Shown: positions 24,401 to 34,099, counted from the first letter of the stretch. The stretch: DNA of 49,128 nucleotides from Nocardia vinacea NBRC 16497 (GCF_000308835.1 NZ_BAGN01000042.1:1-49128), one strand, 5' to 3'. The notes: a model not told the origin generated them from the sequence alone. Numbers and translations: made by a program.

Positions 24401-27178
24401 TCACTGAGGTTGGGGCATGGCGGTGGCGATCTCGCGACGGGAGCTGAGGTCCAGTTTCGCGAGGATATTCGAGACGTGGGACTGAATTGTGCGGCGGGAC
24501 AAGAACATTTGGGCTGCGATGTCGGTATTGGACAGGCCATCGGCGACCTGCGCGGCAACCTTTCGTTCGGTATCGGTCAGGGCTGCCCAGCCGGTTTTGG
24601 GGCGCTTGCGGGGGCCGCGGACGCCGCGGCGGATTCCGTATGGGCGCACGCGTGCCATCGCACGGGCGGAATCCCAGGCTGCGCCGAGGCCGGAATACAG
24701 TTCGACCGCGGTGTCCAATGCGGTGCGGGATTCGGAGCCTCGGCCCGCTGCGGCGAGTAGGGCGGCGGCGTTTTCGTGCGCCTGGGCCTCGAACATTGGG
24801 CGGCCGGATCGATGGAACGCGTGTGCTGCCGCGAGGAGGCCGTCGGGATCGGAGTCGGCGAGGCTTCGACACAGCAGGGCCGTTCCGGTGCGCGATGCGG
24901 TCGGCTGTCGGGTGACGAGCAGATCCGCGCTGGCCGCGATCGAACGGGCCGCATGCGTGTCCCCGATGTCCGCGGCCAAGCGCGCGATATCCGGGAAGAT
25001 GTAATGCAGTGTGGCCGCAGCCAATCCGTCGGCGAGTCGCTGATGCGTGCCGACGAGCACCTCGAGTGCCAGGTCGGGACGGCCGTGCGCCTCATGTATC
25101 AGCGCCTTGACCCACGGATGGAAATGCGCGTAGCCGATATTGCCCGGTCGATCGTCCGGTGCGGGCAGACCATCAGGGTCCGGCAGGAAGGTGCCGCGGC
25201 GAATTCCGATGAGCGTCGCGATGCTGTGCGCGACCGTCGCATAACCGAGCACATCGGGCGTCTGCATGCTCGCCGTGCATTCGGCCAGCGCGTCGTCCCA
25301 GCGTCCGCCCACCAGATACATTCGCGCCTTGGCAACCAAGTTGGAGGACAGATAGACGCCGCGGAATCGACGGTTGCGACCGATGGCCGTTTTCAGCACC
25401 TCCTCGGCGTCGCCCAGCCGATCGAGTTCGATCAAGCAGTGGGCGTAGAGCGCGTATGGATCGAATTGGTCGGGCCCGGTCCCGTCTTCGAAGAGGGCCG
25501 GGATCCGAGCACTCAGGTGCAGCGCCTCATCGAGACGGCCCTGGGTATAGCGCACCGCGCCCACCGCCGTGAGTCCGTATCCGGTGGCCAGCGGGTTCCC
25601 GGTGCTCTCGCCCAGCGCCACGGCCTGCCGACCGGCCTGCTCGGCCGCCGTGAATCGCTCGACGAAGAAATTGCCGAGTCCGGACATGCCCAGAAACCGG
25701 GCGGCGTTCTCGGCGTCGAGTTCCCTGGTGGACAGCACCTCCTCGGCCACTGCGACCGCATCGGCCAATCGGGCCTGGGCTTGATAGATCTGGGCGAGCA
25801 GCCAGTGAAGTTCGATGTCCGGCTGGGTAAGCAACGCCTCACGCACCACCGATTCGGCCTCGGCGGCGTTTCCATCCCAGAGCAGGGCGTGAATTCTCAG
25901 CCGGATCAGTACCGAACGCATTCCAGCGTCGAGATCTGGTGCAGTCGCGACGCGGCTCAACAATCGTTTCGCCAGTTCGGGCGCGCGAACGATCAGCTTG
26001 TCGGCGACACCGATGAGCCAGTCGAGGCTGGTCCTATCCAATTCGCGATCCGCGACCCACAAGTAATAGGCAACCCGCTCGATCGGCGCGTCGGTCGACT
26101 GGAGCGCCTGTCCGGCCTGCTGGAGCAGATCCGACCGCAGTGAAGCAGGTAGCAGATCCGCCAGCGCATGCCGGATCAGATCGTGCCGAAACACCAACTC
26201 GGCGTCGACGCGGACGAGCAGCCCGCCGTCCAGCGCCTCGGTGACAGCGCTCCAGGCATCCAGAATTGGGATCTTCAACACCATCGCCAGGGCCGCGACA
26301 TCAAGGGTCGGACCGAGGGCCGCGGCCATCGGCAGCACATCCCGCGTCGGACGGGACAGGAAGTCCAGCCGCTGCGTAATCGCCTCGGCCAACGACGCGG
26401 ACGGGTCCGCGACACCAGCGCCTGCCGGATCGGCAGTGTCGGCGATCACCTTGATCGCCCCGTCGCGCAGCAAAGCGGCCACCAATTCTGTGATATGCAG
26501 CGGATTCCCACCGGCCTCGGCCACCTTTTCCGACAACCGATGACCCGGTTCGGCACCGACCAGATGACGCACGAGCTCCGCGGCATCCGTGTCGGGCAGG
26601 GCGCCGAGCCGCAGTACCGGGGCCTGCCGTGCCACCAGTTCGGCCGACAGTGCGGCGAAGTCCGGATCGTGCGGAAGTGGCCTGGCCGCGAGTACCAGCA
26701 GCAGCGGCAGCTCGTCGACGAGTGTGCAGAGCCGGTGCAGCAGCGCCAGGCTCGAACGATCCGCCCAGTGCACATCGTCCATGACCAGGGCAACCGGGCC
26801 CAACGCGCACCAGGTATCGATCTGGTCCAGAATCGCCTCGGCAATGGCGAGTTCATGGGTCGCCGCCACATCACCCACGCGATCTCCGCTGCGCAACGCG
26901 TCGATCGGGGATGTCGTGCCCGCGTCGTCCAGCCAGGAGCGCACCCCGGCGAACGGCACGCCCTGCCACAACTCCTCGGCTGCGCCGACCCGGATGTGAA
27001 GGCCCGCTGCCGCCAATGGAATTCGCGCCGCTTCCAGCAGCGCCGATTTGCCGATCCCCGGCTCGCCCTCGAGCAAAACCACGCACCCGCGACCGGCGGC
27101 CGCCCGCTGACCGAGTGCCGCCAGACTCGTTAGTTCGGCATCGCGACCCACGAACGCGGTCGCGATGGAATCCTGCAC
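24401..27178 (-). CDS. LAL-type transcriptional regulator (AAA-like ATPase plus LuxR HTH)
   Basis: A 925-residue large ATP-binding LuxR regulator. It begins FVGRDAELTSLAAL and has Walker A GEPGIGKS (about residue 40) and a Walker B-like VALVMDDVHWAD. A long helical middle of TPR-like character (for example RLADAVAVAEEVL) follows. It ends in a LuxR HTH: LTDTERKVAAQVADGLSNTDIAAQMFLSRRTIQSHVSNILAKLDLSSRREI. Such proteins bind an inducer and ATP and activate nearby pathways. The start is GTG 27178. It is transcribed away from the rpsH promoter; only about 30 bp separate its start from that promoter's -35, so the two regions may influence each other. Its target is not evident. Confidence 0.92.
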   Translation of the reverse strand: MQDSIATAFVGRDAELTSLAALGQRAAAGRGCVVLLEGEPGIGKSALLEAARIPLAAAGLHIRVGAAEELWQGVPFAGVRSWLDDAGTTSPIDALRSGDRVGDVAATHELAIAEAILDQIDTWCALGPVALVMDDVHWADRSSLALLHRLCTLVDELPLLLVLAARPLPHDPDFAALSAELVARQAPVLRLGALPDTDAAELVRHLVGAEPGHRLSEKVAEAGGNPLHITELVAALLRDGAIKVIADTADPAGAGVADPSASLAEAITQRLDFLSRPTRDVLPMAAALGPTLDVAALAMVLKIPILDAWSAVTEALDGGLLVRVDAELVFRHDLIRHALADLLPASLRSDLLQQAGQALQSTDAPIERVAYYLWVADRELDRTSLDWLIGVADKLIVRAPELAKRLLSRVATAPDLDAGMRSVLIRLRIHALLWDGNAAEAESVVREALLTQPDIELHWLLAQIYQAQARLADAVAVAEEVLSTRELDAENAARFLGMSGLGNFFVERFTAAEQAGRQAVALGESTGNPLATGYGLTAVGAVRYTQGRLDEALHLSARIPALFEDGTGPDQFDPYALYAHCLIELDRLGDAEEVLKTAIGRNRRFRGVYLSSNLVAKARMYLVGGRWDDALAECTASMQTPDVLGYATVAHSIATLIGIRRGTFLPDPDGLPAPDDRPGNIGYAHFHPWVKALIHEAHGRPDLALEVLVGTHQRLADGLAAATLHYIFPDIARLAADIGDTHAARSIAASADLLVTRQPTASRTGTALLCRSLADSDPDGLLAAAHAFHRSGRPMFEAQAHENAAALLAAAGRGSESRTALDTAVELYSGLGAAWDSARAMARVRPYGIRRGVRGPRKRPKTGWAALTDTERKVAAQVADGLSNTDIAAQMFLSRRTIQSHVSNILAKLDLSSRREIATAMPQPQ

Positions 27179-27209
27179 GCGGGTGAGTGTAAGGGGCCGG
27201 ACCCGGATT

Positions 27210-27237
27210 TTGTCCTGGTAGCGACCTTGCCTACACT
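27210..27237 (+). promoter_or_regulatory. Promoter of the rpsH operon
   Basis: -35 TTGTCC (27210-27215), 16-bp spacer, -10 TACACT (27232-27237). The following AGAGCGGTTGCTTG closely matches the initially transcribed stretch of the rplN promoter (GAACCGGTTGCCTG). The leader to rpsH is about 210 nt and holds no gene I would call. Its presence explains how the second half of the operon is expressed after the terminator at 22428. Confidence 0.7.
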
Positions 27238-27453
27238 AGAGCGGTTGCTTGGGCACCTCTGTGTCCGCGTGTTCTTGATGCGAAGCTGCATCGACGTGTG
27301 GACGGCCCTCGCACCGAGAGCTCATATGAGAACTCAATCCGGTCGGCAAGTGTCGGCCGGACCGCCGAATTGCTATAGGCCCACGGCTGGCGTGCCGATG
27401 TGTACGCGGGTGTTGCATGGGAACCGTAGCGAGAAAGGTGTCAAGGTCGAACT

Positions 27454-27852
27454 ATGACCATGACTGATCCGATCGCAGACTTCCTGACACGTCTGCGCAA
27501 CGCCAACTCGGCGTACCACGATCAGGTGAAGGCTCCGCACTCGAAGCTCAAGGCGAATATCGCCGAGATTCTCAAGCGCGAGGGCTACATCGCCGACTAC
27601 CGGACCGAGGACGCGCAGGTGGGCAAGACCCTCGTCGTCGACCTCAAGTACGGCCCCAGCCGTGAGCGCAGCCTGCAGGGCCTGCGCCGCGTGTCGAAGC
27701 CGGGTCTGCGTGTGTACGCGAAGTCCACCAACCTGCCCAAGGTCCTGGGCGGCCTCGGCGTGGCGATCATTTCCACGTCGACCGGTCTGCTCACCGATCG
27801 TCAGGCGGCCAAGCAGGGCGTGGGCGGCGAAGTCCTCGCCTACGTCTGGTAA
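27454..27852 (+). CDS. rpsH: 30S ribosomal protein S8
   Basis: A 132-residue protein of the usual length. [18 protein letters not shown] and the C-terminal [26 protein letters not shown] are diagnostic. S8 binds the central domain of 16S rRNA and, in other bacteria, represses spc-operon translation. It is the first gene of the second ribosomal block, separated from rpsN by about 5 kb, and is followed by rplF after 14 bp. Confidence 0.98.
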   Translation: MTMTDPIADFLTRLRNANSAYHDQVKAPHSKLKANIAEILKREGYIADYRTEDAQVGKTLVVDLKYGPSRERSLQGLRRVSKPGLRVYAKSTNLPKVLGGLGVAIISTSTGLLTDRQAAKQGVGGEVLAYVW

Positions 27853-27866
27853 GGGAGGTAGGACAA

Positions 27867-28406
27867 ATGTCGCGTATTGGTAAGAAGCCCATCGCCATTC
27901 CTGCCGGTGTCGAGGTTGCCATCGACGGCCAGAGCGTGTCGGTGAAGGGTCCCAAGGGCACCCTGACCCACGTCGTCGCCGAGCCGATCACCGTCACCAA
28001 GGGTGAGGACGGCCAGCTCGAGGTTGCCCGCCCGGACGACCAGCGCCAGAACCGCTCGCTGCACGGCCTGACCCGCACCCTGGTCTCCAACATGATCGAG
28101 GGCGTCACCAAGGGCTACGAGAAGAAGATGGAAATCTTCGGCGTCGGTTACCGTGTCGCGGCCAAGGGCTCCAACCTGGAGTTCGCCCTCGGCTACTCGC
28201 ACCCGGTGCCGATCGAGGCCCCGGAGGGCATCACCTTCGCGGTGGAATCGCCCACCAAGTTCTCCGTGTCCGGAATCGACAAGCAGAAGGTCGGCCAGAT
28301 CTCCGCTGTCATCCACGGACTGCGTAAGCCCGATCCCTATAAGGGCAAGGGCATCCGCTACGCCGGCGAGGTCGTTCGCCGCAAGGTCGGAAAGACGGGT
28401 AAGTGA
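27867..28406 (+). CDS. rplF: 50S ribosomal protein L6
   Basis: A 179-residue protein. [17 protein letters not shown] and the C-terminal [27 protein letters not shown] are the L6 signatures, including the conserved signature [12 protein letters not shown]6 binds 23S rRNA near the factor site. GGGAGG lies just before the start. A GTG that could start rplR overlaps its stop codon. Confidence 0.98.
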   Translation: MSRIGKKPIAIPAGVEVAIDGQSVSVKGPKGTLTHVVAEPITVTKGEDGQLEVARPDDQRQNRSLHGLTRTLVSNMIEGVTKGYEKKMEIFGVGYRVAAKGSNLEFALGYSHPVPIEAPEGITFAVESPTKFSVSGIDKQKVGQISAVIHGLRKPDPYKGKGIRYAGEVVRRKVGKTGK

Positions 28407-28408
28407 TC

Positions 28409-28816
28409 ATGGCGCAAACCGAAAATCAGAAGGCCAAGCGCATTCCGCGTGGCAAGGACGTGTCGACGACGCGTCGTCTGTCGAAGACCCGCCGTCACTT
28501 CCGTCTGCGCAAGAAGGTCGTCGGCACCACCGAGCGTCCGCGTCTGGTGGTCAACCGCTCCTCGCGTCACCTGCACGCACAGCTCATCGACGACTCGCTC
28601 GGCAAGACCATCGCCGCCGCGTCCTCGATCGAGGCCGATGTGCGCGCACTGGACGGCGACAAGTCGGCCAAGGGCAAGAAGGTCGGCGAACTGATCGCCG
28701 AGCGTGCCAAGGCCGCCGGTATCGAGGCCGTCGTGTTCGACCGTGGTGGCCACGACTACCACGGCCGCATCGCGGCGCTCGCCGATGCCGCTCGCGAAGG
28801 TGGGTTGAAGTTCTGA
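28409..28816 (+). CDS. rplR: 50S ribosomal protein L18
   Basis: About 135 residues. The N-terminal basic part ([42 protein letters not shown]) and the end [26 protein letters not shown] are L18, a 5S rRNA binder. I start at ATG 28409 (MAQTENQ), like the mycobacterial homologue. The GTG at 28403 would add only Met-Ile and overlaps the rplF stop. Confidence 0.96.
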   Translation: MAQTENQKAKRIPRGKDVSTTRRLSKTRRHFRLRKKVVGTTERPRLVVNRSSRHLHAQLIDDSLGKTIAAASSIEADVRALDGDKSAKGKKVGELIAERAKAAGIEAVVFDRGGHDYHGRIAALADAAREGGLKF

Positions 28817-28847
28817 TGACTGCAAACATTTACGGAAGGAACGTCTG

Positions 28848-29510
28848 ATGCCGGGACGTCAGAGGCGTGACGGCGGCAGCGGACCCGCCGGACAGCAGAA
28901 TGGTGCCGCCGGTGGCGGCGACAGCCGTGACGGCCGCGGCGGTGGCCGCGATCGTCGTGGCGGTGGTGACCGTCGTGACCAGCAGGCCGACAAGAACCAG
29001 CTCGAGCGCGTCGTCGCGATCAACCGCGTCTCCAAGGTCGTGAAGGGTGGTCGTCGCTTCAGCTTCACCGCCCTGGTGATCGTCGGCGACGGCAACGGTC
29101 TGGTCGGCGTCGGCTATGGCAAGGCCAAGGAAGTTCCCGCGGCCATCCAGAAGGGTGTCGAGGAGGCTCGCAAGGGCTTCTTCCGCGTTCCGATGATCGG
29201 CTCGACCATCACCCACCCGGTGCAGGGTGAGGCGGCGGCCGGTGTGGTCATGCTGCGTCCGGCCTCGCCCGGTACCGGTGTGATCGCCGGTGGTGCGGCT
29301 CGTGCCGTACTGGAATGCGCTGGTATCCATGACATTCTGGCGAAGTCGCTCGGTAGCGACAACGCCATCAACGTCGTGCACGCGACGGTTGCGGCGCTCA
29401 AGATGCTGCAGCGTCCGGAAGAGGTCGCGGCTCGCCGTGGCCTGCCGCTCGAGGATGTCGCTCCGGCTGGCATGCTGCGTGCGCGCGCTCAGGCAGCGGG
29501 AGGTCGGTAA
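28848..29510 (+). CDS. rpsE: 30S ribosomal protein S5
   Basis: A 220-residue S5. The first about 45 residues are an Arg/Gly/Asp-rich, low-complexity extension ([20 protein letters not shown]), longer than in enterobacteria but usual in mycolic-acid actinobacteria. The conserved core starts at [30 protein letters not shown]. The rest, through [16 protein letters not shown] and [23 protein letters not shown], is canonical. S5 helps decoding accuracy and mRNA unwinding at the entry channel. It is followed 2 bp later by rpmD. Confidence 0.98.
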   Translation: MPGRQRRDGGSGPAGQQNGAAGGGDSRDGRGGGRDRRGGGDRRDQQADKNQLERVVAINRVSKVVKGGRRFSFTALVIVGDGNGLVGVGYGKAKEVPAAIQKGVEEARKGFFRVPMIGSTITHPVQGEAAAGVVMLRPASPGTGVIAGGAARAVLECAGIHDILAKSLGSDNAINVVHATVAALKMLQRPEEVAARRGLPLEDVAPAGMLRARAQAAGGR

Positions 29511-29512
29511 AT

Positions 29513-29704
29513 ATGGCCCAGGAATCGACCCAGCTCAAGGTGACCCAGATCAAGTCGTCGATCGGCGCAAAGGCGAACCAGCGGGAGAGCCTTCGTACGC
29601 TCGGCCTGCGCAAGATCCGCCAGACCGTGGTTCGTGAGGACAACCCTCAGAACCGTGGGCTGATCAACGTCGTGCGCCACCTCGTAACAGTTGAGGAGGT
29701 CTGA
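29513..29704 (+). CDS. rpmD: 50S ribosomal protein L30
   Basis: A 63-residue protein. [56 protein letters not shown] is a complete short bacterial L30. It is tightly placed between rpsE and rplO, with a 1-bp gap to rplO. Confidence 0.97.
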   Translation: MAQESTQLKVTQIKSSIGAKANQRESLRTLGLRKIRQTVVREDNPQNRGLINVVRHLVTVEEV

Positions 29705-29705
29705 C

Positions 29706-30149
29706 ATGACCATCAAGTTGCATCACCTGCGTCCGGCCACCGGCGCCAAGACCGAGAAGACCCGTGTGGGTCGCGGTGAAGGCTCCAAGGGCAAGACCGC
29801 GGGCCGCGGTACCAAGGGCACCAAGGCTCGCAAGAACGTCCCAGCCGCCTTCGAGGGTGGGCAGATGCCGATTCACATGCGGCTGCCCAAGCTCAAGGGC
29901 TTCACGAACCGGTTCCGCACGGAATACCAGGTCGTGAACGTCGGCGCGATCGCCAAGCTGTTCCCCGAGGGCGGCGCGATCGGCAAGGCGGAGCTGGTGG
30001 CCGCCGGCGCGGTTCGCAAGAACCAGCTGGTCAAGGTTCTCGGCGATGGCGAGATCGGCGTCGCGGTCCAGGTGACCGTCGACAAGGTGACCGGCGCCGC
30101 CAAGGAGAAGATCACCGCGGCCGGTGGCACTGTCACCGAGCTGGGCTGA
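29706..30149 (+). CDS. rplO: 50S ribosomal protein L15
   Basis: A 147-residue protein from ATG 29706. [38 protein letters not shown] is the characteristic Gly/Arg/Lys-rich start; the globular C-terminal half ends [10 protein letters not shown]15 is a late assembly protein of the large subunit. It is the last gene of this transcript: a strong hairpin follows 15 bp after the stop, before secY. Confidence 0.97.
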   Translation: MTIKLHHLRPATGAKTEKTRVGRGEGSKGKTAGRGTKGTKARKNVPAAFEGGQMPIHMRLPKLKGFTNRFRTEYQVVNVGAIAKLFPEGGAIGKAELVAAGAVRKNQLVKVLGDGEIGVAVQVTVDKVTGAAKEKITAAGGTVTELG

Positions 30150-30164
30150 CGGTACTCTGCAGAT

Positions 30165-30203
30165 AGTGGCACCGGACGAGTGAAGAGCTCGTCCGGTGCC
30201 ACT
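30165..30203 (+). terminator. Intrinsic-type terminator between rplO and secY
   Basis: Perfect 16-bp stem AGTGGCACCGGACGAG / CTCGTCCGGTGCCACT with a 7-nt loop. The following GTTAGAGTTCAATTGTTG has scattered Ts but no clean T tract. It separates the ribosomal genes from secY-adk-map, so the latter probably use their own promoter, which I could not place confidently. Confidence 0.85.
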
Positions 30204-30287
30204 GTTAGAGTTCAATTGTTGTCTGCCAAGCCTCGTCATGGGTTTTCTATATCCGTGGCATGACCATGTCGTTCGCCAGGAGGATCT

Positions 30288-31610
30288 GTGCTTTCCGCCT
30301 TCGTATCGGCCTTCCGGACTCCGGACTTACGGCGGAAGATTCTCTTCACGCTGGGGTTGATCGCGCTGTACCGCTTGGGTGCGTCGCTGCCGTCCCCCGG
30401 TGTCGATTACAAGAGCGTGCAGGAATGCATCGACCTGGTCTCCGGCGGTGATTCCGCCGGTATCTATCAGCTGATCAACCTGTTCTCCGGTGGTGCGCTG
30501 CTGCAACTGTCGGTCTTCGCGATCGGCATCATGCCCTACATCACCGCGAGCATCATTATCCAGCTGCTCACCGTCGTCATCCCGCGATTCGAAGAACTGC
30601 GCAAAGAAGGCCAAACGGGCCAGAACAAGATGACGCAGTACACCAGGTACCTCTCGATCGCGCTGGCGATCCTGCAGGCCACCGGTCTGGTCGCGCTCGC
30701 GGCCCGCGGTCAGCTGCTGCAGGGCTGCCAGAAGGACATCCTGGCCGATACCAGCATCTTCGGCATGATCATCATCGTGCTCGTGATGACCGCCGGTGCC
30801 GCACTGGTCATGTGGTTCGGCGAGCAGATCACCGAGCGCGGCATCGGCAACGGCATGTCGCTGCTGATCTTCGCCGGTATCGCCGCGCGCATCCCGAACG
30901 AGGGCAACAACATTCTGCAGAACCGCGGCGGACTGGTCTTCGGTCTGGTCTGTGTCGCCGCGTTCGCCATCGTCAGCGGCGTCATCTTCGTCGAGCAGGG
31001 CCAGCGCCGGATCCCGGTGCAGTACGCCAAGCGTGTGGTCGGCCGCAAGATGTACGGCGGATCCTCGACCTACCTGCCGCTGAAGGTCAACCAGGCCGGT
31101 GTTATCCCGGTGATCTTCGCGTCGTCGCTGTTGTATCTGCCGAACCTGGTCGCACAGCTGACGTCCTCGAAGAACAACCCCAACCCCAGTTGGTGGCAGG
31201 AGAGTATCCAGAAATACCTGGTGAACCCGGGGAACCCGGTATACATCGCGATCTACTTCGGTCTGATCGTGTTCTTCACCTACTTCTATGTCGCGATCAC
31301 CTTCAACCCGGAGGAACGCGCCGACGAGATGAAGAAGTTCGGCGGCTTCATTCCGGGGTATCGCCCGGGTAGGCCGACGGCCGACTACCTCAACTTTGTA
31401 TTGAGCCGCATCACTCTGCCCGGCTCGATCTACCTCGGTCTCGTGGCCGTCCTGCCGAATCTGTTCCTCGATATCGGCGCGTCCGGTGGCACCCAGAACC
31501 TTCCGTTCGGTGGCACCTCGGTGCTGATCATGGTGAGTGTCGGCTTGGACACCGTGAAGCAGATCGAAAGCCAGCTGATGAATCGAAATTACGAAGGGTT
31601 CCTCAAGTGA
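30288..31610 (+). CDS. secY: Sec translocon channel protein SecY
   Basis: A 440-residue, ten-span channel subunit. The start is GTG 30288 with AGGAGG (30278-30283). [52 protein letters not shown] (plug/lateral gate region), [21 protein letters not shown] and [27 protein letters not shown] are the standard SecY signatures. It forms the protein-conducting channel with SecE and SecG. Its stop overlaps the GTG start of adk (GTGA), giving coupled translation. Confidence 0.98.
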   Translation: MLSAFVSAFRTPDLRRKILFTLGLIALYRLGASLPSPGVDYKSVQECIDLVSGGDSAGIYQLINLFSGGALLQLSVFAIGIMPYITASIIIQLLTVVIPRFEELRKEGQTGQNKMTQYTRYLSIALAILQATGLVALAARGQLLQGCQKDILADTSIFGMIIIVLVMTAGAALVMWFGEQITERGIGNGMSLLIFAGIAARIPNEGNNILQNRGGLVFGLVCVAAFAIVSGVIFVEQGQRRIPVQYAKRVVGRKMYGGSSTYLPLKVNQAGVIPVIFASSLLYLPNLVAQLTSSKNNPNPSWWQESIQKYLVNPGNPVYIAIYFGLIVFFTYFYVAITFNPEERADEMKKFGGFIPGYRPGRPTADYLNFVLSRITLPGSIYLGLVAVLPNLFLDIGASGGTQNLPFGGTSVLIMVSVGLDTVKQIESQLMNRNYEGFLK

Positions 31611-32152
31611 GACTTGTACTGCTCGGACCGCCGGGAGCCGGCAAGGGCACCCAGGCCGACCTACTGTCGGACAAACTGGGCGTCCCGCACATCTCCACCG
31701 GGGACCTGTTCCGCACCAATATCTCCGCTCAGACGCCGCTGGGTCGGGAGGCACAGAAGTACATCGACGCAGGCGATCTGGTACCGAGCGATGTGACCAA
31801 CCGCATGGTCGAGGCTCGGGTCGCCGAGCCGGATGCCGCGAACGGCTTTGTGTTGGACGGTTACCCGCGCACGGTCGATCAGGCCGACGCGCTGGAGAAG
31901 ATCCTCGCGGATATGGACAAGAAGCTCGACGCGGTGCTCTGCTTCGTCGTGCCCGAGGAGACCGTGGTCGGCCGGATGATGGCGCGCGGTCGCAACGACG
32001 ACAACGAGGACGTGATCCGCAACCGGCTCCGGGTGTACCGCGAGGAGACCGAGCCGCTGCTGGAGCATTACGACGGTCTGGTCGTCTCGGTCGACGGTGT
32101 CGGTGAGATCGACGAGGTCAACGCACGCGCGCTGCGCGCCCTGGGACACTGA
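31607..32152 (+). CDS. adk: Adenylate kinase
   Basis: A 181-residue enzyme of the short-lid actinobacterial type, converting ATP and AMP to two [15 protein letters not shown] is the P-loop; [21 protein letters not shown] and the reduced LID region [20 protein letters not shown] are all present. It starts with GTG overlapping the secY stop and is followed 6 bp later by map, the usual actinobacterial order. Confidence 0.98.
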   Translation: MRLVLLGPPGAGKGTQADLLSDKLGVPHISTGDLFRTNISAQTPLGREAQKYIDAGDLVPSDVTNRMVEARVAEPDAANGFVLDGYPRTVDQADALEKILADMDKKLDAVLCFVVPEETVVGRMMARGRNDDNEDVIRNRLRVYREETEPLLEHYDGLVVSVDGVGEIDEVNARALRALGH

Positions 32153-32158
32153 GGCCGG

Positions 32159-32956
32159 ATGGTCTTCAACCGCAAGAAGAAGGTCGTGCCGTTCCGGACG
32201 GCAGGCGAACTGGATGCGATGGCGGCGGCGGGCGCGGTCGTCGGCCGCGCACTCGTCGCGGTGCGCGCGTCGGCCAAGCCCGGTGTTTCCACCCTGGAGC
32301 TGGACGAGATCGCCGAGCAGGTGATCCGCGATGCGGGCGCCGTGCCATCGTTCAAGGGATATCACGGCTTTCCGGGTTCGATCTGCGCATCGGTGAACGA
32401 CCGTGTGGTGCACGGGATTCCGACCTCGTCCGAGATCCTGACCGAAGGTGATCTGGTCTCGATCGACTGTGGCGCGATTCTCGAAGGCTGGCACGGTGAT
32501 TCGGCCTGGACCTTCGGTGTGGGCACGATCATCGAGGCCGATCAGCTGCTGAGCGACGCCACCAAGATGTCGATGGAGGCGGGTATCGCGGCAATGCTGC
32601 CCGGCAACCGGCTGACCGACGTCTCGCATGCCATCGAAATGGGTACGCGCGCGGCCGAAAAGGAACACGGCCGCTCCTACGGCATCGTCGACGGTTACGG
32701 TGGGCACGCCATCGGCCGGGAGATGCATATGGATCCGTTCCTGGCCAACGAGGGTGCGCCGGGTAAGGGGCCGAAACTCGTGGTCGGATCGGTACTTGCG
32801 ATCGAGCCGATGTTGACGTTGGGCACTACGCAGACAAAGGTGCTCGACGACGACTGGACCGTGGTGACGCTGGACGGTAGTCGGGCCGCGCACTGGGAAC
32901 ATTCGGTTGCGGTTACCGAGGATGGGCCGCGGATTCTCACGGTTCGTCCGGAGTAG
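32159..32956 (+). CDS. map: Methionine aminopeptidase, type I
   Basis: A 265-residue enzyme that removes the initiator Met from new proteins. The five metal ligands are visible: Asp in SIDCGA, Asp in HGDSAW, His in [12 protein letters not shown], Glu in LAIEPM, and Glu in EHSVAV. Substrate-pocket His lies in [15 protein letters not shown]. There is no long zinc-finger N-terminal extension. It is the last gene of secY-adk-map; a toxin-antitoxin pair begins 50 bp further on. Confidence 0.98.
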   Translation: MVFNRKKKVVPFRTAGELDAMAAAGAVVGRALVAVRASAKPGVSTLELDEIAEQVIRDAGAVPSFKGYHGFPGSICASVNDRVVHGIPTSSEILTEGDLVSIDCGAILEGWHGDSAWTFGVGTIIEADQLLSDATKMSMEAGIAAMLPGNRLTDVSHAIEMGTRAAEKEHGRSYGIVDGYGGHAIGREMHMDPFLANEGAPGKGPKLVVGSVLAIEPMLTLGTTQTKVLDDDWTVVTLDGSRAAHWEHSVAVTEDGPRILTVRPE

Positions 32957-32984
32957 GTGGCTCCGAGCAGTATCCCACGTATTC

Positions 32985-32999
32985 CTACCCTGGTAGCAT
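32985..32999 (+). promoter_or_regulatory. Leaderless promoter and operator of the toxin-antitoxin pair
   Basis: -10 TAGCAT (32994-32999) ends 7 bp before the antitoxin ATG (33007), which fits a leaderless transcript. The dyad CTACC-CT-GGTAG (32985-32996) overlaps the -10, the place where an RHH antitoxin would bind to repress its own operon. Confidence 0.65.
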
Positions 33000-33006
33000 T
33001 GCTGGT

Positions 33007-33225
33007 ATGAAGCTTAGTGTGAGCCTGTCGGATGAGGATGTGGCGGTGCTCGACGCGGAGGTGTGTCGGTCCGGCCTGCCCGGGCGGTCGGCCGCCGTTC
33101 ACAAGGCGATCGCGCTGTTGCGTAGTCGTGCTCTCGAAGACGCCTACGAAGAGGCATGGGATGAGTGGGACGCAGCCGGTGAGGAAGTTGTGTGGTCGGC
33201 GAGTGCCGACGACGGGCTGATGTGA
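33007..33225 (+). CDS. RHH-type (CopG/MazE-like) antitoxin
   Basis: A 72-residue protein. MKLSVSLSDEDVAVLDAEV, then SGLPGRSAAVHKAIALLRSRALEDAYEEAWDEW, is a ribbon-helix-helix DNA-binding domain. The acidic, flexible C-terminus (DAAGEEVVWSASADDGLM) is the usual toxin-binding tail. It is probably translated from a leaderless mRNA. Its stop overlaps the toxin start (TGATG), typical for type II toxin-antitoxin pairs in which the antitoxin comes first and is made in excess. Confidence 0.88.
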   Translation: MKLSVSLSDEDVAVLDAEVCRSGLPGRSAAVHKAIALLRSRALEDAYEEAWDEWDAAGEEVVWSASADDGLM

Positions 33226-33569
33226 TGCGCCGTGGTGATCTCGTGCTCGTGGATTTCGATCCGGTTCGGGGGAACGAGGTCAGTAAGCTTCGTCCCGCGA
33301 TTGTCGTGAGTAACGACGGTGCCAATCGTCGCGCTGAACAACTTGGCCGAGGTGTTGTCACGGTCGTCCCGGTTACCAGCAACACCGAGAAGGTTTTTCC
33401 GTTCCAGGTCTTATTGAAGGATGTGCCGGGTCTGCGGGTTCCCTCGAAAGCTCAGGCCGAGCAAGTGCGTTCGGTATCAGTCGAGAGAGTCGGGCGTACG
33501 TTGGGCCGACTGCCCGAAACCCTTGCGGCCGAACTCGATCGGGCGCTACGACTACATTTGAGTCTGTAG
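33225..33569 (+). CDS. MazF/PemK-family toxin (mRNA endoribonuclease)
   Basis: A 114-residue protein from ATG 33225 (GTG 33222 is equally possible). MRRGDLVLVDFDPVRGNEVSKLRPAIVVSNDGANR is the MazF opening, with the catalytic-type Arg and the GSE-like loop replaced by RGNEVSK. GVVTVVPVTSNTEKVFPFQVLL and AQAEQVRSVSVERVG complete the fold. It should cleave single-stranded RNA at a short sequence unless bound by the antitoxin just upstream. Both genes look intact. Confidence 0.93.
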   Translation: MRRGDLVLVDFDPVRGNEVSKLRPAIVVSNDGANRRAEQLGRGVVTVVPVTSNTEKVFPFQVLLKDVPGLRVPSKAQAEQVRSVSVERVGRTLGRLPETLAAELDRALRLHLSL

Positions 33570-34099
33570 CTCGACTCTGTTCCTGGATTCGGCGAACATT
33601 GTGCCGTGTGTGGTGGTCGGTCACTGTCCGACTCCGAGTTCGGTGACGTCGCGCGGCGAGGAGCCGAGCCGCACCGACGCCCGCAGGTCGTAAATGTCTG
33701 GTACCGAACGGCTTCGGACACAATGCGTCCACGCCTGCCCTGACATTACCCAGCTTGCGCTGGATCGGTGACGTCGTTCCTTGCACCCGCGCTCGTGCGT
33801 CTTACCGCATCTCGGGGGTCATCCAGGCGATCGACCGCTGACCACAGTGGCGATGATTTCTCCTCCGATTCGTGCTGAACTTCAACGATGGGAGAAGCGT
33901 ATGGCCGGGGGAGGGGTGCTCACCCGAGTAGATGGCTACTCGAATTCCGTTGTGGGATTGCGTAGTTCTGCGGCGAACAGTGATCGTTCGATGGGCGCTT
34001 CAGGAACGGCGGTACGGGTTTCCGTACAGCTCAGGGGCGGTGCTGCGGGGTGCGTGGCGCACCGAGTAGGTAGCGACTTCCGCTAGACCGCGGCGCGGC
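33570..34099. other. Gene-poor stretch with several hairpins
   Basis: About 530 bp without a convincing gene, apart from the doubtful 41-residue frame. Three compact perfect hairpins occur close together: GGGTG-CT-CACCC (33914-33925), CGAGTAG-ATGG-CTACTCG (33925-33942) and GTACGG-GTTT-CCGTAC (34012-34027). The open frames here have no family features. It could be decayed DNA next to the methyltransferase remnant or hold a small structured RNA. Confidence 0.45.
33621..33746 (-). CDS. Possible 41-residue ORF or gene remnant
   Basis: ATG at 33746 leads to MSGQAWTHCVRSRSVPDIYD and on to LGSSPRDVTELGVGQ before a stop. The second half has good codon usage and protein-like composition, but there is no clear ribosome-binding site and I recognise no family. 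It may be the tail of a decayed gene. Kept only as a candidate. Confidence 0.2.
   Translation of the reverse strand: MSGQAWTHCVRSRSVPDIYDLRASVRLGSSPRDVTELGVGQ

Noticed and set aside
33781..34086. 101-codon plus-strand frame in the gene-poor stretch
   Set aside because: No recognisable domain, no clear ribosome-binding site, and composition unlike a protein.
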